From CAYTRP01 sp964625145 (GTDB lineage: Bacteria; Sumerlaeota; Sumerlaeia; SLMS01; JAHLLQ01), in the NCBI GenBank assembly GCA_964625145.1, contig CAZVAQ010000178.1, positions 1 through 6,612 on the forward strand: a stretch of DNA of 6,612 nucleotides, given 5' to 3'. Below, piece after piece: positions 1-5,862 of this stretch. The translations under genes and the position numbers were made by a program. Below the pieces are notes generated by a model, which was not told where the DNA came from, searched no databases, and saw only the letters and a program-made list of their open reading frames with translations. Every line of letters begins with the position of its first letter. Within the stretch, counting starts at the first letter, position 1.

Positions 1-42
1 ACAGACACATTCACGCAGTCACGCGCTCAGTGGGGGGATGGT

Positions 43-84
43 GAAGGATTTAGGAAGGATGAAGGCGGAAGGATGAAGGCGGAA
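43..84 (+). repeat. Tandem heptamer repeat, GAAGGAT/GAAGGCG type
   Basis: Read in heptamers the array is gaaggat (43-49), a 4-base break, then gaaggat (54-60), gaaggcg (61-67), gaaggat (68-74) and gaaggcg (75-81), fading out after 84. The same array can be read as a 14-base unit repeated twice (53-66 and 67-80) plus four bases of a third copy. It belongs to the same heptamer family as the array at 3856-3950. It lies about 130 bases beyond the stop of the minus-strand gene, so both copies in this window sit at gene 3' ends. From memory, similar GGATGAAGG strings occur between genes in planctomycete-like genomes; I could not check this. Confidence 0.8.
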
Positions 85-187
85 TTGGCGGCGGGGAATT
101 CCGGCACCGGCCGCGCCCAAAGGCACCTGCCCGGCGGGCCTGCTCAAGCTGGCCGCTCGGCGGCGCTGGGCCCTTCTCCACGTCGTT

Positions 188-214
188 GCCGTCCCTGCCG
201 TCGCTGCTGTCCCT
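188..214. repeat. Three tandem 9-base units after a stop codon
   Basis: Bases 188-196 (gccgtccct), 197-205 (gccgtcgct) and 206-214 (gctgtccct) form a tandem 9-base repeat differing at one or two positions per unit. It begins one base beyond the TGA of the minus-strand exported-protein gene. The 9-base period keeps reading frame, so it could be a decayed extension of the coding region or simple slippage. No function can be assigned. Confidence 0.55.
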
Positions 215-215
215 G

Positions 216-2396
216 TCACTCCTCCTCCAACACCACCCGCCGGCAAGCATTCTTCAGGTACGTCCAGCGGTCGTTTTGCTCGAAGAGAGGCACCGTCGCG
301 AGGACCTCCCGGGCCCGCTCCTTCTCTCCCGATTGCGCGAGCGCCAAGGCATAGGCGCCGACGAGGTGGATGTTGCCGGGCTCCTCCGCCACGAGCGGCT
401 CGACTTCGGCGAGGACTTCCTCGACCCGATAGTTGGCGGCGGCCCAGGAGATGAGGCGAAGGGGCTGCAGCGGATTCTCCGGGTGAACCTTCGCCCACAA
501 TTCATCCGAGTCTTCAAGGTCTCCGGTAAGAGCTTCTGAGGCCGCCATGTAGGGTGTCCATTCGTCATCAGGACCAGTTGAGACGGGGTATCCCCTTGGT
601 GGCGGTAGAGTGATCATGTAACTGCCTACGGCCGTCATGCACGCTTTGAAGTTCCCTAGCTCAAAGTTGTATTTTGCCATGGGCTTATACTGCACCTCAT
701 GGGTCAGCCAACTGAGACTTGAAAGGTGCATGTAAAGATTCAGCTCGGGATACTCCTTGAATATCCTGATCATGGTATCCTCATCCCGCAAGTGATGGGC
801 ATAGACGAAAGCATACGAGGCACTCTCCTCCGTCATGTCACTGCCCAGGGCGTGCTCCATCGCCTTGCGAAGCACGGCGCGCCACTCGGGGCGGGTCTTG
901 AGCCATTCATGGATGATGCCCGGTTCATCCAGGTCACCATAGCGGGAGGCACTGAGCGAGGCCTCTGGCCATAGCCTATACAAGGGGAGGAAGGCAGGGT
1001 AATTCCAGTTCGGGTATCGATCCATCGTCTGGTTCATGAAGGCGATCAAATGTTCATTGCTGCCATACCACCGCGGAGCGAGATAGGCCTGATACGCTAC
1101 GTAAAGGGACCCATGATAGGGGTATAGTGCAACGGTCTCCTTGAAAATCTGCGTCATCAGCTCTGGCTGGCCCAACAGGGCCAGAGGGTCCATGATCCAT
1201 TGGCTATTGATGGGTAGGGGTCCGCATTCCTCTTTGACCGACATCATCAGTTCGATAGCGCGGCCACTATAGACATCGATTCGCCTCAGATGCTCATCTG
1301 GAATCGTATGCGCCCAACCCGAACCCCTCAGTCTCCTGGCGGCGGCATGGATCTTCATTGCCAAGGTAACGTCATTCTCGGGCGCGTCCGGGGCTCGAGA
1401 GTGCCAACGCTCCATGCGGCGAATGGAATCTTCGGGCTTCGAATCAATGGAAACCGAGAACCACCGGATCTTGTGAGCGTACTCCTGCACTCCGGGATAC
1501 TGCGCCGCGAGAATCTCCCATTCATGCAGGGCTGCCCGGGCATCCAAGTCCTCGAGGATGGTGGCGCGAATCACACGCTGCATGGGATGGGCATCCGCGG
1601 GCAGGGGATCCTTCGCCAGCTCCACCATCGTCTCGAGATGCACCTCCTTGTAGAGCCTTTCTGCACGCCTGAGTGCCAGCATGTGCATGTCTGGATTGGC
1701 AGAAATCAGTTCGAGGAATCTTTCGGTCCCTCTATGGCTGAACAAGTCGCGAAAGGCGGGGTTGTCGGGACCAGTAAACTCTATTGGGTAGAGCGGCCAG
1801 CGAACCTTTGCCACACCTTGGATGGGAAGAACGTCACGCATATGGAACGCCATCCAGGCGGCCACGTTCATCGCAAACCTGAAGAGTGCACCTTCTTCTT
1901 CGGTGAACTTTCTCTCAATGACGTCTGACATGCCGGGTCCGTAGAACCGGGCGTGGTAGGTCCACTCCTTCTTCAGTTCATCGACCTCAAGTCTCCCCGA
2001 CAACACATGCGTGGCACCATAGAACTTGATGAGAGTCTCAATGTGTTCCGGATTCACCGGAATGCCAACCTCGCCATCATGGTGGCGCATCGAATACAAA
2101 TGCCTCCAGGGATCCCCCTTGCTGTGGACCCCAAGTTCGCGAATGGCGGCGGACTGAAAGTGCCGTAGAATCAATGTCGCAAGCTCGTCGTCCCCCTTGT
2201 GGAATCGACCCTCCCTCTCCCACGGCAACAACAACAACACCGCCTTCACCTCCACCGGCTCCGCCGTCCAGGGGTTCGCCGGCGCGGACAATGGGAAGGA
2301 AGGCGATTGCGCACGAAGAGTCCCCACACCGCAAAGAGCGACGAAGATGACAACAAGGCAAGCAAGTCTCCACGGGGTGGGAACGGATCGATGCAT
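216..2396 (-). CDS. Exported helical-repeat (TPR-like) protein of unknown function
   Basis: I do not recognise a named gene. The 726-residue product starts with a signal peptide: basic MHRSVPTPWR, a hydrophobic core at about 11-25, and a likely cleavage after Ala29 (TLRA, then Q). There is no lipobox. Residues about 48-185 run from VKAVLLLLPW through a helix to KFYGATHVLSGRLEVDE, which resembles the TolB/CsgG-like N-terminal domains of outer-envelope proteins (inference). The rest is helical. Around 425-475 there is a PRWYGS motif within AYLAPRWYGSNEHLIAFM, reminiscent of DUF4034 proteins, and residues 655-705 look like TPR helix pairs. The start at 2396 is chosen over the longer frame to 2579 because it gives a signal peptide and has GAGG (2404-2407) seven bases upstream. 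GC falls to about 45-58% in most sampled lines between 500 and 2160, against about 67-72% in the last 90 codons. A periplasmic or surface protein-interaction role is a guess. Confidence 0.8.
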   Translation of the reverse strand: MHRSVPTPWRLACLVVIFVALCGVGTLRAQSPSFPLSAPANPWTAEPVEVKAVLLLLPWEREGRFHKGDDELATLILRHFQSAAIRELGVHSKGDPWRHLYSMRHHDGEVGIPVNPEHIETLIKFYGATHVLSGRLEVDELKKEWTYHARFYGPGMSDVIERKFTEEEGALFRFAMNVAAWMAFHMRDVLPIQGVAKVRWPLYPIEFTGPDNPAFRDLFSHRGTERFLELISANPDMHMLALRRAERLYKEVHLETMVELAKDPLPADAHPMQRVIRATILEDLDARAALHEWEILAAQYPGVQEYAHKIRWFSVSIDSKPEDSIRRMERWHSRAPDAPENDVTLAMKIHAAARRLRGSGWAHTIPDEHLRRIDVYSGRAIELMMSVKEECGPLPINSQWIMDPLALLGQPELMTQIFKETVALYPYHGSLYVAYQAYLAPRWYGSNEHLIAFMNQTMDRYPNWNYPAFLPLYRLWPEASLSASRYGDLDEPGIIHEWLKTRPEWRAVLRKAMEHALGSDMTEESASYAFVYAHHLRDEDTMIRIFKEYPELNLYMHLSSLSWLTHEVQYKPMAKYNFELGNFKACMTAVGSYMITLPPPRGYPVSTGPDDEWTPYMAASEALTGDLEDSDELWAKVHPENPLQPLRLISWAAANYRVEEVLAEVEPLVAEEPGNIHLVGAYALALAQSGEKERAREVLATVPLFEQNDRWTYLKNACRRVVLEEE

Positions 2397-2403
2397 GGCA
2401 ACG

Positions 2404-2407
2404 CCTC
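2404..2407 (-). promoter_or_regulatory. Ribosome binding site of the exported-protein gene
   Basis: On the minus strand GAGG lies seven bases before the ATG at 2396. It decides the start: the longer in-frame alternative beginning at 2579 would add 61 residues of unlikely sequence ahead of the signal peptide and would run almost to the opposing glutamate dehydrogenase start. Confidence 0.6.
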
Positions 2408-2457
2408 GGTGATCTATGGTGGCATATCCTGTGGTAGATTGCCGCGCCCGGGTCAAT

Positions 2458-2500
2458 GGGAGTTCCCCCAACCCCTTTGCACCCCCAAAGACCCACTCCC
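2458..2500 (-). promoter_or_regulatory. G-quadruplex-capable tract with nested hairpin
   Basis: On the minus strand five G-runs occur in 36 bases (2500 down to 2465): GGG, GGG, GGGGG, GGGG and GGGGG, separated by loops of 3, 5, 6 and 2 bases. This satisfies the usual G3+N1-7 quadruplex rule. The same DNA can form a nested hairpin: gggagt (2458-2463) pairs with actccc (2495-2500), and ctttg (2475-2479) pairs with caaag (2486-2490). The tract lies about 69-104 bases upstream of the exported-protein start codon, so it would be in the leader or promoter of that gene. A regulatory role is inference. Confidence 0.45.
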
Positions 2501-2525
2501 GCAGCCTCCTCCTGTCCTTGCCCCC

Positions 2526-2535
2526 GTGCGCGCAC
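2526..2535. promoter_or_regulatory. Perfect 10-base palindrome, possible operator
   Basis: The sequence gtgcgcgcac is identical to its reverse complement and lies 65 bases before the glutamate dehydrogenase start, where a regulator could act. A 10-base palindrome in GC-rich DNA can arise by chance, and there is no second copy in the spacer. Confidence 0.25.
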
Positions 2536-2585
2536 CTGTGGAGCAGTCCAATGCATGCTTTGTCCGCCGTGATCATCACTTAACC

Positions 2586-2590
2586 AAGGA
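2586..2590 (+). promoter_or_regulatory. Ribosome binding site of gdhA
   Basis: AAGGA lies ten bases before the ATG at 2601, slightly far but usable. It supports this start over the in-frame ATG at 2199, which would add 134 residues of low-complexity sequence antisense to the neighbouring gene. Confidence 0.55.
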
Positions 2591-2600
2591 CCCCCACCGC

Positions 2601-3851
2601 ATGTTCGCCGATTCCCCCTTCTTCCAACAAGCCATCAGCCAACTCGACAGCGTCGCCGACCGCATCGATGTGCCCAGCGGCGTCATCGAGCGCCTGCGCC
2701 GGCCAAAGCGTTGCGTGCTGGTCACGATCCCGACCCGGATGGACGACGGTTCGGTGCAGGTCTTCCAGGGGTACCGGGTGCAGCATTCGCTGACCGCGGG
2801 ACCAGGGAAGGGAGGATTGCGCTACAGCCCGCATGTGGACCTGGGCGAGGTGGCCGCGCTGGCCATGTTGATGTCGTGGAAATGCGGATTGGTGAACCTG
2901 CCGTTTGGCGGCGCAAAGGGCGGCGTCGATTGCAACCCCGCCGTCATGTCCCAAGGCGAGCTCGAGCGCGTCACGCGGCGCTTCACCGCAGAGATGATCT
3001 CCTTCATCGGGCCGCAGACGGACGTCATGGCCCCGGACATGGGGACCAACGAACAGACGATGGCGTGGATCTACGACACGTACTCCATGCACACGGGCCA
3101 CAGCGTGCCGCAGATCGTGACCGGAAAGAGCGCGGCGCTGTACGGAACGTTGGGACGCCGCGAAGCCACCGGGCGCGGCGTGGTCTATTGCATCGAGGAA
3201 GCGGCGCGCGTGATCAACATGTCGATCTCCGGCTCGACGGCCGCGGTGCAGGGATTCGGCAACGTGGGTAGCGTGGCGGCGCAGGAGCTGGTCCTGCGCG
3301 GCGCGAAGGTGCTGGCCGTCGGCGACGTCAGCGGCTACTTCCACAATCCGTCGGGCCTCGACATCAACGCGATGATCGACTGGGTGGCCAAGCACCGCAC
3401 GCTGGAGGGATTCCCCAACGCGGAGAAGTTGACGAAGGAGGAGTTCTTCGCCCTGCCGGTGGACATCATGGTTCCCGCCGCGATGGAGCGCCAGATCGAC
3501 GCCGCCATCGCTCGCAACCTGAAGTGCCGCATCCTGGCGGAGGGCGCCAACGGCCCCACCACGCAGGAAGGCGACGCCGTGCTTGCCGATTCAGGCATCT
3601 TCGTCATCCCCGACATCTTGTGCAATGCAGGCGGCGTCATCGTGTCGTACTTCGAGTGGATCCAGGACGGGCAGATGTTCTTCTGGACGTTTGACGAGGT
3701 GGACAACCGCCTGAACCAGGTGATCCGCCGCGCGTTCCTGCAAACCCACGGCTACGCCACCTCCAACAACGTCGGCATGCGCACGGCAGCCATGACGCTC
3801 GGCGTGCGCAAGGCGGCAGTGGAAAAGCATGTGAGGGGGTTGTATCCGTGA
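2601..3851 (+). CDS. gdhA: Glutamate dehydrogenase (Glu/Leu/Phe/Val dehydrogenase family)
   Basis: This cytoplasmic enzyme interconverts glutamate and 2-oxoglutarate plus ammonia with NAD(P). The product is 416 residues, the usual length for the short hexameric class. The family active-site signature is complete at residues 100-113 (LPFGGAKGGVDCNP), with catalytic Lys106. Substrate-binding Lys70 lies in GPGKGGLRYSP, a further lysine (Lys94) in MSWKCG, and catalytic Asp146 in APDMGTN. The dinucleotide-binding GFGNVGS loop is at 218-224, and Asp242 at the end of the next strand favours NAD, though this does not settle the cofactor. Counterparts of the residues that select glutamate in the Clostridium symbiosum enzyme are present: Lys70, Ala144, Val346 and Ser349. 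That argues against a leucine or phenylalanine dehydrogenase. The C-terminus (RGLYP) is typical. The gene is transcribed alone, divergent from the exported-protein gene and convergent with the transporter. Confidence 0.95.
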   Translation: MFADSPFFQQAISQLDSVADRIDVPSGVIERLRRPKRCVLVTIPTRMDDGSVQVFQGYRVQHSLTAGPGKGGLRYSPHVDLGEVAALAMLMSWKCGLVNLPFGGAKGGVDCNPAVMSQGELERVTRRFTAEMISFIGPQTDVMAPDMGTNEQTMAWIYDTYSMHTGHSVPQIVTGKSAALYGTLGRREATGRGVVYCIEEAARVINMSISGSTAAVQGFGNVGSVAAQELVLRGAKVLAVGDVSGYFHNPSGLDINAMIDWVAKHRTLEGFPNAEKLTKEEFFALPVDIMVPAAMERQIDAAIARNLKCRILAEGANGPTTQEGDAVLADSGIFVIPDILCNAGGVIVSYFEWIQDGQMFFWTFDEVDNRLNQVIRRAFLQTHGYATSNNVGMRTAAMTLGVRKAAVEKHVRGLYP

Positions 3852-3855
3852 GGAA

Positions 3856-3950
3856 GAAGGATTAAGGATGAAGGCTAAAGGATAAAGTTTTGCTTCGGCC
3901 GCGTGGTTTATCTTTGGCCTTTATCCTTTAGACTTCATCCTTTGCTCTTC
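3856..3950. repeat. Inverted pair of heptamer repeat arrays
   Basis: The left array reads gaaggat (3856-3862), taaggat (3863-3869), gaaggct (3870-3876) and aaaggat (3877-3883). The right array holds the reverse-complement heptamers: ggccttt (3916-3922), atccttt (3923-3929), agacttc (3930-3936), atccttt (3937-3943) and gctcttc (3944-3950). The family is NAAGGMT, the same as the array at 43-84. The right array runs into the coding region of the minus-strand transporter gene and supplies its stop codon. Confidence 0.8.
3864..3942. terminator. Large foldback hairpin between convergent genes, likely bidirectional terminator
   Basis: Bases 3864-3887 pair with 3919-3942 at 23 of 24 positions; the only mismatch is G3874 against A3932. 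The loop is 31 bases (3888-3918) and GC-rich in its first half. It begins 13 bases after the gdhA stop and its right arm covers the transporter stop, so it would appear at the 3' end of both transcripts. On the plus strand the left arm is followed by a short T-run (3888-3891), but the complete hairpin is not followed by one. Termination is inferred from position and symmetry, not from a canonical intrinsic terminator. Confidence 0.5.
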
Positions 3951-4851
3951 TCCATATTGCCGCCAACACCGACCCGGAAAGGTTGTGCCAGATGCTGAAC
4001 AGCGCGCCGGGCAGGGCGGCGGCCGGGCTGAAAAACTTCATCCCCAAGGCCACCGCCAGGCCGGAGTTCTGCATGCCGACCTCGATGGCCAATGTGCGGC
4101 ACACTGATGGGCTGCAGCGAAAGGCGTACGCGATGCCGTAGCCACACGCCACGCCGCACAGGTTGTGAAGAATCACCGCCAAGGCGATGAGCACGGAGGC
4201 CGTCGCCACCTTTTCCTGGTTCAATCCAATGATGATGCCGATGATCACGACGATGGCGATGACCGAAACGAGTGGAAACACCGGCTGGAATCGCGAGATG
4301 CGCCGCGCGGCAAAGTGATTGATCAACATCCCCGCCAACACGGGAATCAGCACGACCTGCAGGATGCTGATGAACATGTCCACCGCGGCGACGGGGACCG
4401 TCTGGCGCAGGTAGAACCACGTCAGCGCCGGCGTCAGCACGACTCCCAGAACCGTCGAGCAGAATGTCAGCGTGATGGACAGCGCCGTGTCGCCGCGCGC
4501 GAGATACGTGATCACGTTCGACGCCGTGCCGCCGGACACACAGCCGACCAGCACCATCCCGGCGGTGAGTTGCGCGTCCAATCCGAACGCGATCGAAATC
4601 ACCCACGCCAACAGCGGCATGACGCCGAACTGCGCGGCCATGCCGAGGGCCACCATGTGCGGCATGCGGAACACGCGGTGGAAATCCGCCGCCGTCAGTG
4701 TCAACCCCATCCCGAACATCACCAACCCCAGCAACGGGACGATGAGGCTCTTCATCGCCACCCACGGCGCGGGATGGAAGTATGCCAAGACGCTCGCCGC
4801 GACGGCCCACAGGGGGAACAGCGTCGTGGCGGCGCTGATGTATTGCTTCAT
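3928..4851 (-). CDS. Bile acid:sodium symporter (BASS) family transporter
   Basis: This inner-membrane sodium-coupled importer of organic anions has 307 residues and about ten hydrophobic segments, the usual size and topology of the SBF family. The family signature GCVSGGTASNVITYLARGD (103-121) is clear. Residues lining the two sodium sites of the Neisseria homologue ASBT are all present with a constant offset of three: Gln74, Ser111, Asn112, Ser125, Thr129, Glu257, Val258, Met260 and Gln261, the last four within IEVGMQNSGLA. Transport should therefore be sodium-driven. The substrate cannot be read from sequence; characterised relatives carry bile acids, pyruvate, ketopantoate or other 2-oxo acids. 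The start overlaps the stop of the DUF1338 gene (ATGA, 4848-4851), and no Shine-Dalgarno sequence precedes it, so translation is probably coupled. The last residues (KDEV) and the stop codon are encoded by the heptamer repeat. Confidence 0.92.
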   Translation of the reverse strand: MKQYISAATTLFPLWAVAASVLAYFHPAPWVAMKSLIVPLLGLVMFGMGLTLTAADFHRVFRMPHMVALGMAAQFGVMPLLAWVISIAFGLDAQLTAGMVLVGCVSGGTASNVITYLARGDTALSITLTFCSTVLGVVLTPALTWFYLRQTVPVAAVDMFISILQVVLIPVLAGMLINHFAARRISRFQPVFPLVSVIAIVVIIGIIIGLNQEKVATASVLIALAVILHNLCGVACGYGIAYAFRCSPSVCRTLAIEVGMQNSGLAVALGMKFFSPAAALPGALFSIWHNLSGSVLAAIWRRAKDEV

Positions 4852-5645
4852 CGTGCGTTGGTGGATTCGAAGATCTTGTCCGCGCTCGCCGCGACAAAGC
4901 CTTCGTAGATCTTCCCATCCGCGTCGGGATAGCGGCGCGCGAACTCATAGTAGCACGTCGGGATGACGTGGCGTTCGCCGTTGGCAAACTCCACCTCGAC
5001 CCGGTCGGCGAGGGTCGAACCCTGCTCCAGCAACACCGCGGGCGATCCCTTCACGCGGCCGCCGCTGGTGTTGAGCGCGTAGCCCTGCGCGGCCACAAAG
5101 TCGAGCAGCGCCTCCAGCGTCGGCAGCGTCTTCAGGTGATTGACGCTGATGGTGAAGTGATTCGCGCGCAATCCGATCGCCGCGACCCATCCGGCATACT
5201 CGCTTTCCTCCAGCAATGCCCGGTATGTGTCGTACGGAACAGACGCCCACGGGCGACCGCTCCACAGGATCGACGGATCGTTCACGCGGGCGGGATCCAC
5301 CTGCGCACACAGGGCATCCACCGCCGCGCGCAACGACGGGCTGAAGTGCTCGGTCTCCAGCTCGCTGAGGAAAATGCGCGGATGCCCCTTCGGATGCAGG
5401 TAGCCATACGCGCGCAGCTTCTTGTCCTCGAAGCGATACGGCGCAAAGCGCTCATACCCCAACGCCAGCACGTGCTTCTCCAACGCCTCCAGGTTGATCG
5501 GCGAGCGATTGTACGTGCGGAATGCGACGTGATCGTTCACGACCGTCTCGCCGCGCGCGGCGACGGCGTCGTGCAACACCTTCGCGGCGGGCGCGATGGC
5601 GATGTAGTCCTGCCACAGGTGATCGAAAAATTCTTCAGGCGTCAT
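4848..5645 (-). CDS. DUF1338 protein, putative 2-oxo acid dioxygenase/decarboxylase (HglS-like)
   Basis: The 265-residue product belongs to DUF1338, a VOC-fold family of iron(II) enzymes. The characterised member HglS (Pseudomonas putida) turns 2-oxoadipate into D-2-hydroxyglutarate in lysine breakdown. HglS binds iron through His70, His226 and Glu294 and substrate through Arg74. Plausible equivalents here are His39 and Arg43 (NDHVAFRT, with the same four-residue spacing), His163 (RANHFTISV) and Glu234 (CYYEFARRY), so the metal triad seems intact. The protein is much shorter than HglS/YdcJ (about 450 residues), as are many DUF1338 proteins, so its substrate may differ. No signal peptide or membrane segment is seen; it is probably cytoplasmic. 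The ATG at 5645 starts a typical family N-terminus (MTPEEFFDHLWQDY), with only a weak GTGAG upstream. It is first in a two-gene unit with the transporter. The family call is firm; the reaction is inferred. Confidence 0.88.
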   Translation of the reverse strand: MTPEEFFDHLWQDYIAIAPAAKVLHDAVAARGETVVNDHVAFRTYNRSPINLEALEKHVLALGYERFAPYRFEDKKLRAYGYLHPKGHPRIFLSELETEHFSPSLRAAVDALCAQVDPARVNDPSILWSGRPWASVPYDTYRALLEESEYAGWVAAIGLRANHFTISVNHLKTLPTLEALLDFVAAQGYALNTSGGRVKGSPAVLLEQGSTLADRVEVEFANGERHVIPTCYYEFARRYPDADGKIYEGFVAASADKIFESTNAR

Positions 5646-5862
5646 GACGGCTACTCACAGTCGATGGGGATTGGCTATGCGCCCCAAACCGTGGGAAATG
5701 CGGCCGCGCGTGTCCAGAGCGTTCTCTTGGGAAAGCCTCCACATCTGCAAAAATTTTCGTGGATGGTGCCACAGGCGTGAGCCGGAAGATGGGCAGGAGG
5801 CAGCGATTGGTGCAGGCGAAATCGCCTGATCCACATTCCCTACGCGTCTTGCATAAGCGCAT
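5646..5862. other. Spacer between the acyltransferase and DUF1338 genes
   Basis: This 217-base spacer must carry the promoter of the DUF1338-transporter pair unless they are read from the acyltransferase promoter. It holds one strong short hairpin (5813-5828) and an AT-rich tract (about 5748-5758), about 105 bases upstream of the DUF1338 start, that could be an upstream promoter element. I see no clear -35/-10 pair. A 75-codon open frame runs through it on the minus strand, beginning right after the acyltransferase stop, but does not look like a protein. Confidence 0.5.
5813..5828 (-). terminator. Short perfect hairpin after the acyltransferase stop, possible terminator
   Basis: Bases caggcg (5813-5818) and cgcctg (5823-5828) form a six-pair stem closing a four-base aaat loop, about 35 bases beyond the acyltransferase stop on the minus strand. 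Two more G-C pairs (5809-5810 with 5831-5832) extend it across a small internal loop. No T-run follows on either strand, so it is at best a weak or non-canonical terminator and may instead be a processing or regulatory hairpin. Confidence 0.35.

Larger units (their letters stand above)
1..215. other. Non-coding GC-rich stretch downstream of the exported-protein gene
   Basis: I find no convincing gene here. The open frames that cross it read as arginine-, proline- and glycine-rich low-complexity sequence and look like by-products of high GC. The stretch holds two repeats: a heptamer array at 43-84, and three 9-base units at 188-214 immediately after the stop codon of the minus-strand gene. A short GC palindrome (gcccg, one base, cgggc; 129-139) could form a small hairpin in the minus transcript, but no T-run follows it, so I do not call it a terminator. 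Where that gene's transcript ends is not clear from the sequence. Confidence 0.6.
2397..2600. promoter_or_regulatory. Divergent intergenic region
   Basis: This 204-base spacer must hold the promoters of both the minus-strand exported-protein gene and the plus-strand glutamate dehydrogenase gene. I see no convincing paired -35/-10 boxes on either strand. A TTGACC lies on the minus strand at 2456-2451, but the nearest AT-rich candidate downstream (GATAT-like, about 2425-2429) is some 21 bases away, too far for a standard sigma-70 promoter. The spacer contains the G-rich/hairpin element at 2458-2500 and a perfect 10-base palindrome, gtgcgcgcac (2526-2535), that could be an operator. Confidence 0.55.

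Noticed and set aside
19..498. 159-codon minus-strand frame crossing the end of the exported-protein gene
   Set aside because: It overlaps real coding sequence out of frame, is Arg/Gly/Ala-rich, and runs through the 9-base and heptamer repeats.
2424..2456. Minus-strand TTGACC with GATAT as a sigma-70 promoter
   Set aside because: The spacing is about 21 bases instead of 16-18, and the -10 match is poor.
2397..2579. 61-residue N-terminal extension of the exported protein, starting at 2579
   Set aside because: It would bury the signal peptide and span the G-rich leader; the ATG at 2396 has a well-spaced GAGG.
2199..2600. In-frame upstream extension of gdhA by 134 codons, from an ATG at 2199
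   Set aside because: The extension is antisense to the exported-protein gene, low in complexity (Arg, Gln, Pro rich), unlike any glutamate dehydrogenase N-terminus, and the ATG at 2601 has its own AAGGA and gives the family's normal length.
2580..3395. 271-codon minus-strand frame antisense to gdhA
   Set aside because: It is a typical GC-driven antisense open frame rich in His, Arg, Ala and Val; the plus-strand gene explains the sequence.
3935..4987. 350-codon minus-strand frame overlapping the transporter gene
   Set aside because: It is a shadow frame: His/Arg/Gly-rich with no domain, whereas the transporter frame shows all family residues.
5635..5862. 75-codon minus-strand frame starting immediately after the acyltransferase stop (TGAATG) and overlapping the DUF1338 start by 11 bases
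   Set aside because: The junction looks like translational coupling, but the predicted peptide is rich in Arg, Ser and Pro with no recognisable fold or motif, there is a hairpin inside it, and the arrangement is easily produced by chance in GC-rich spacer DNA.
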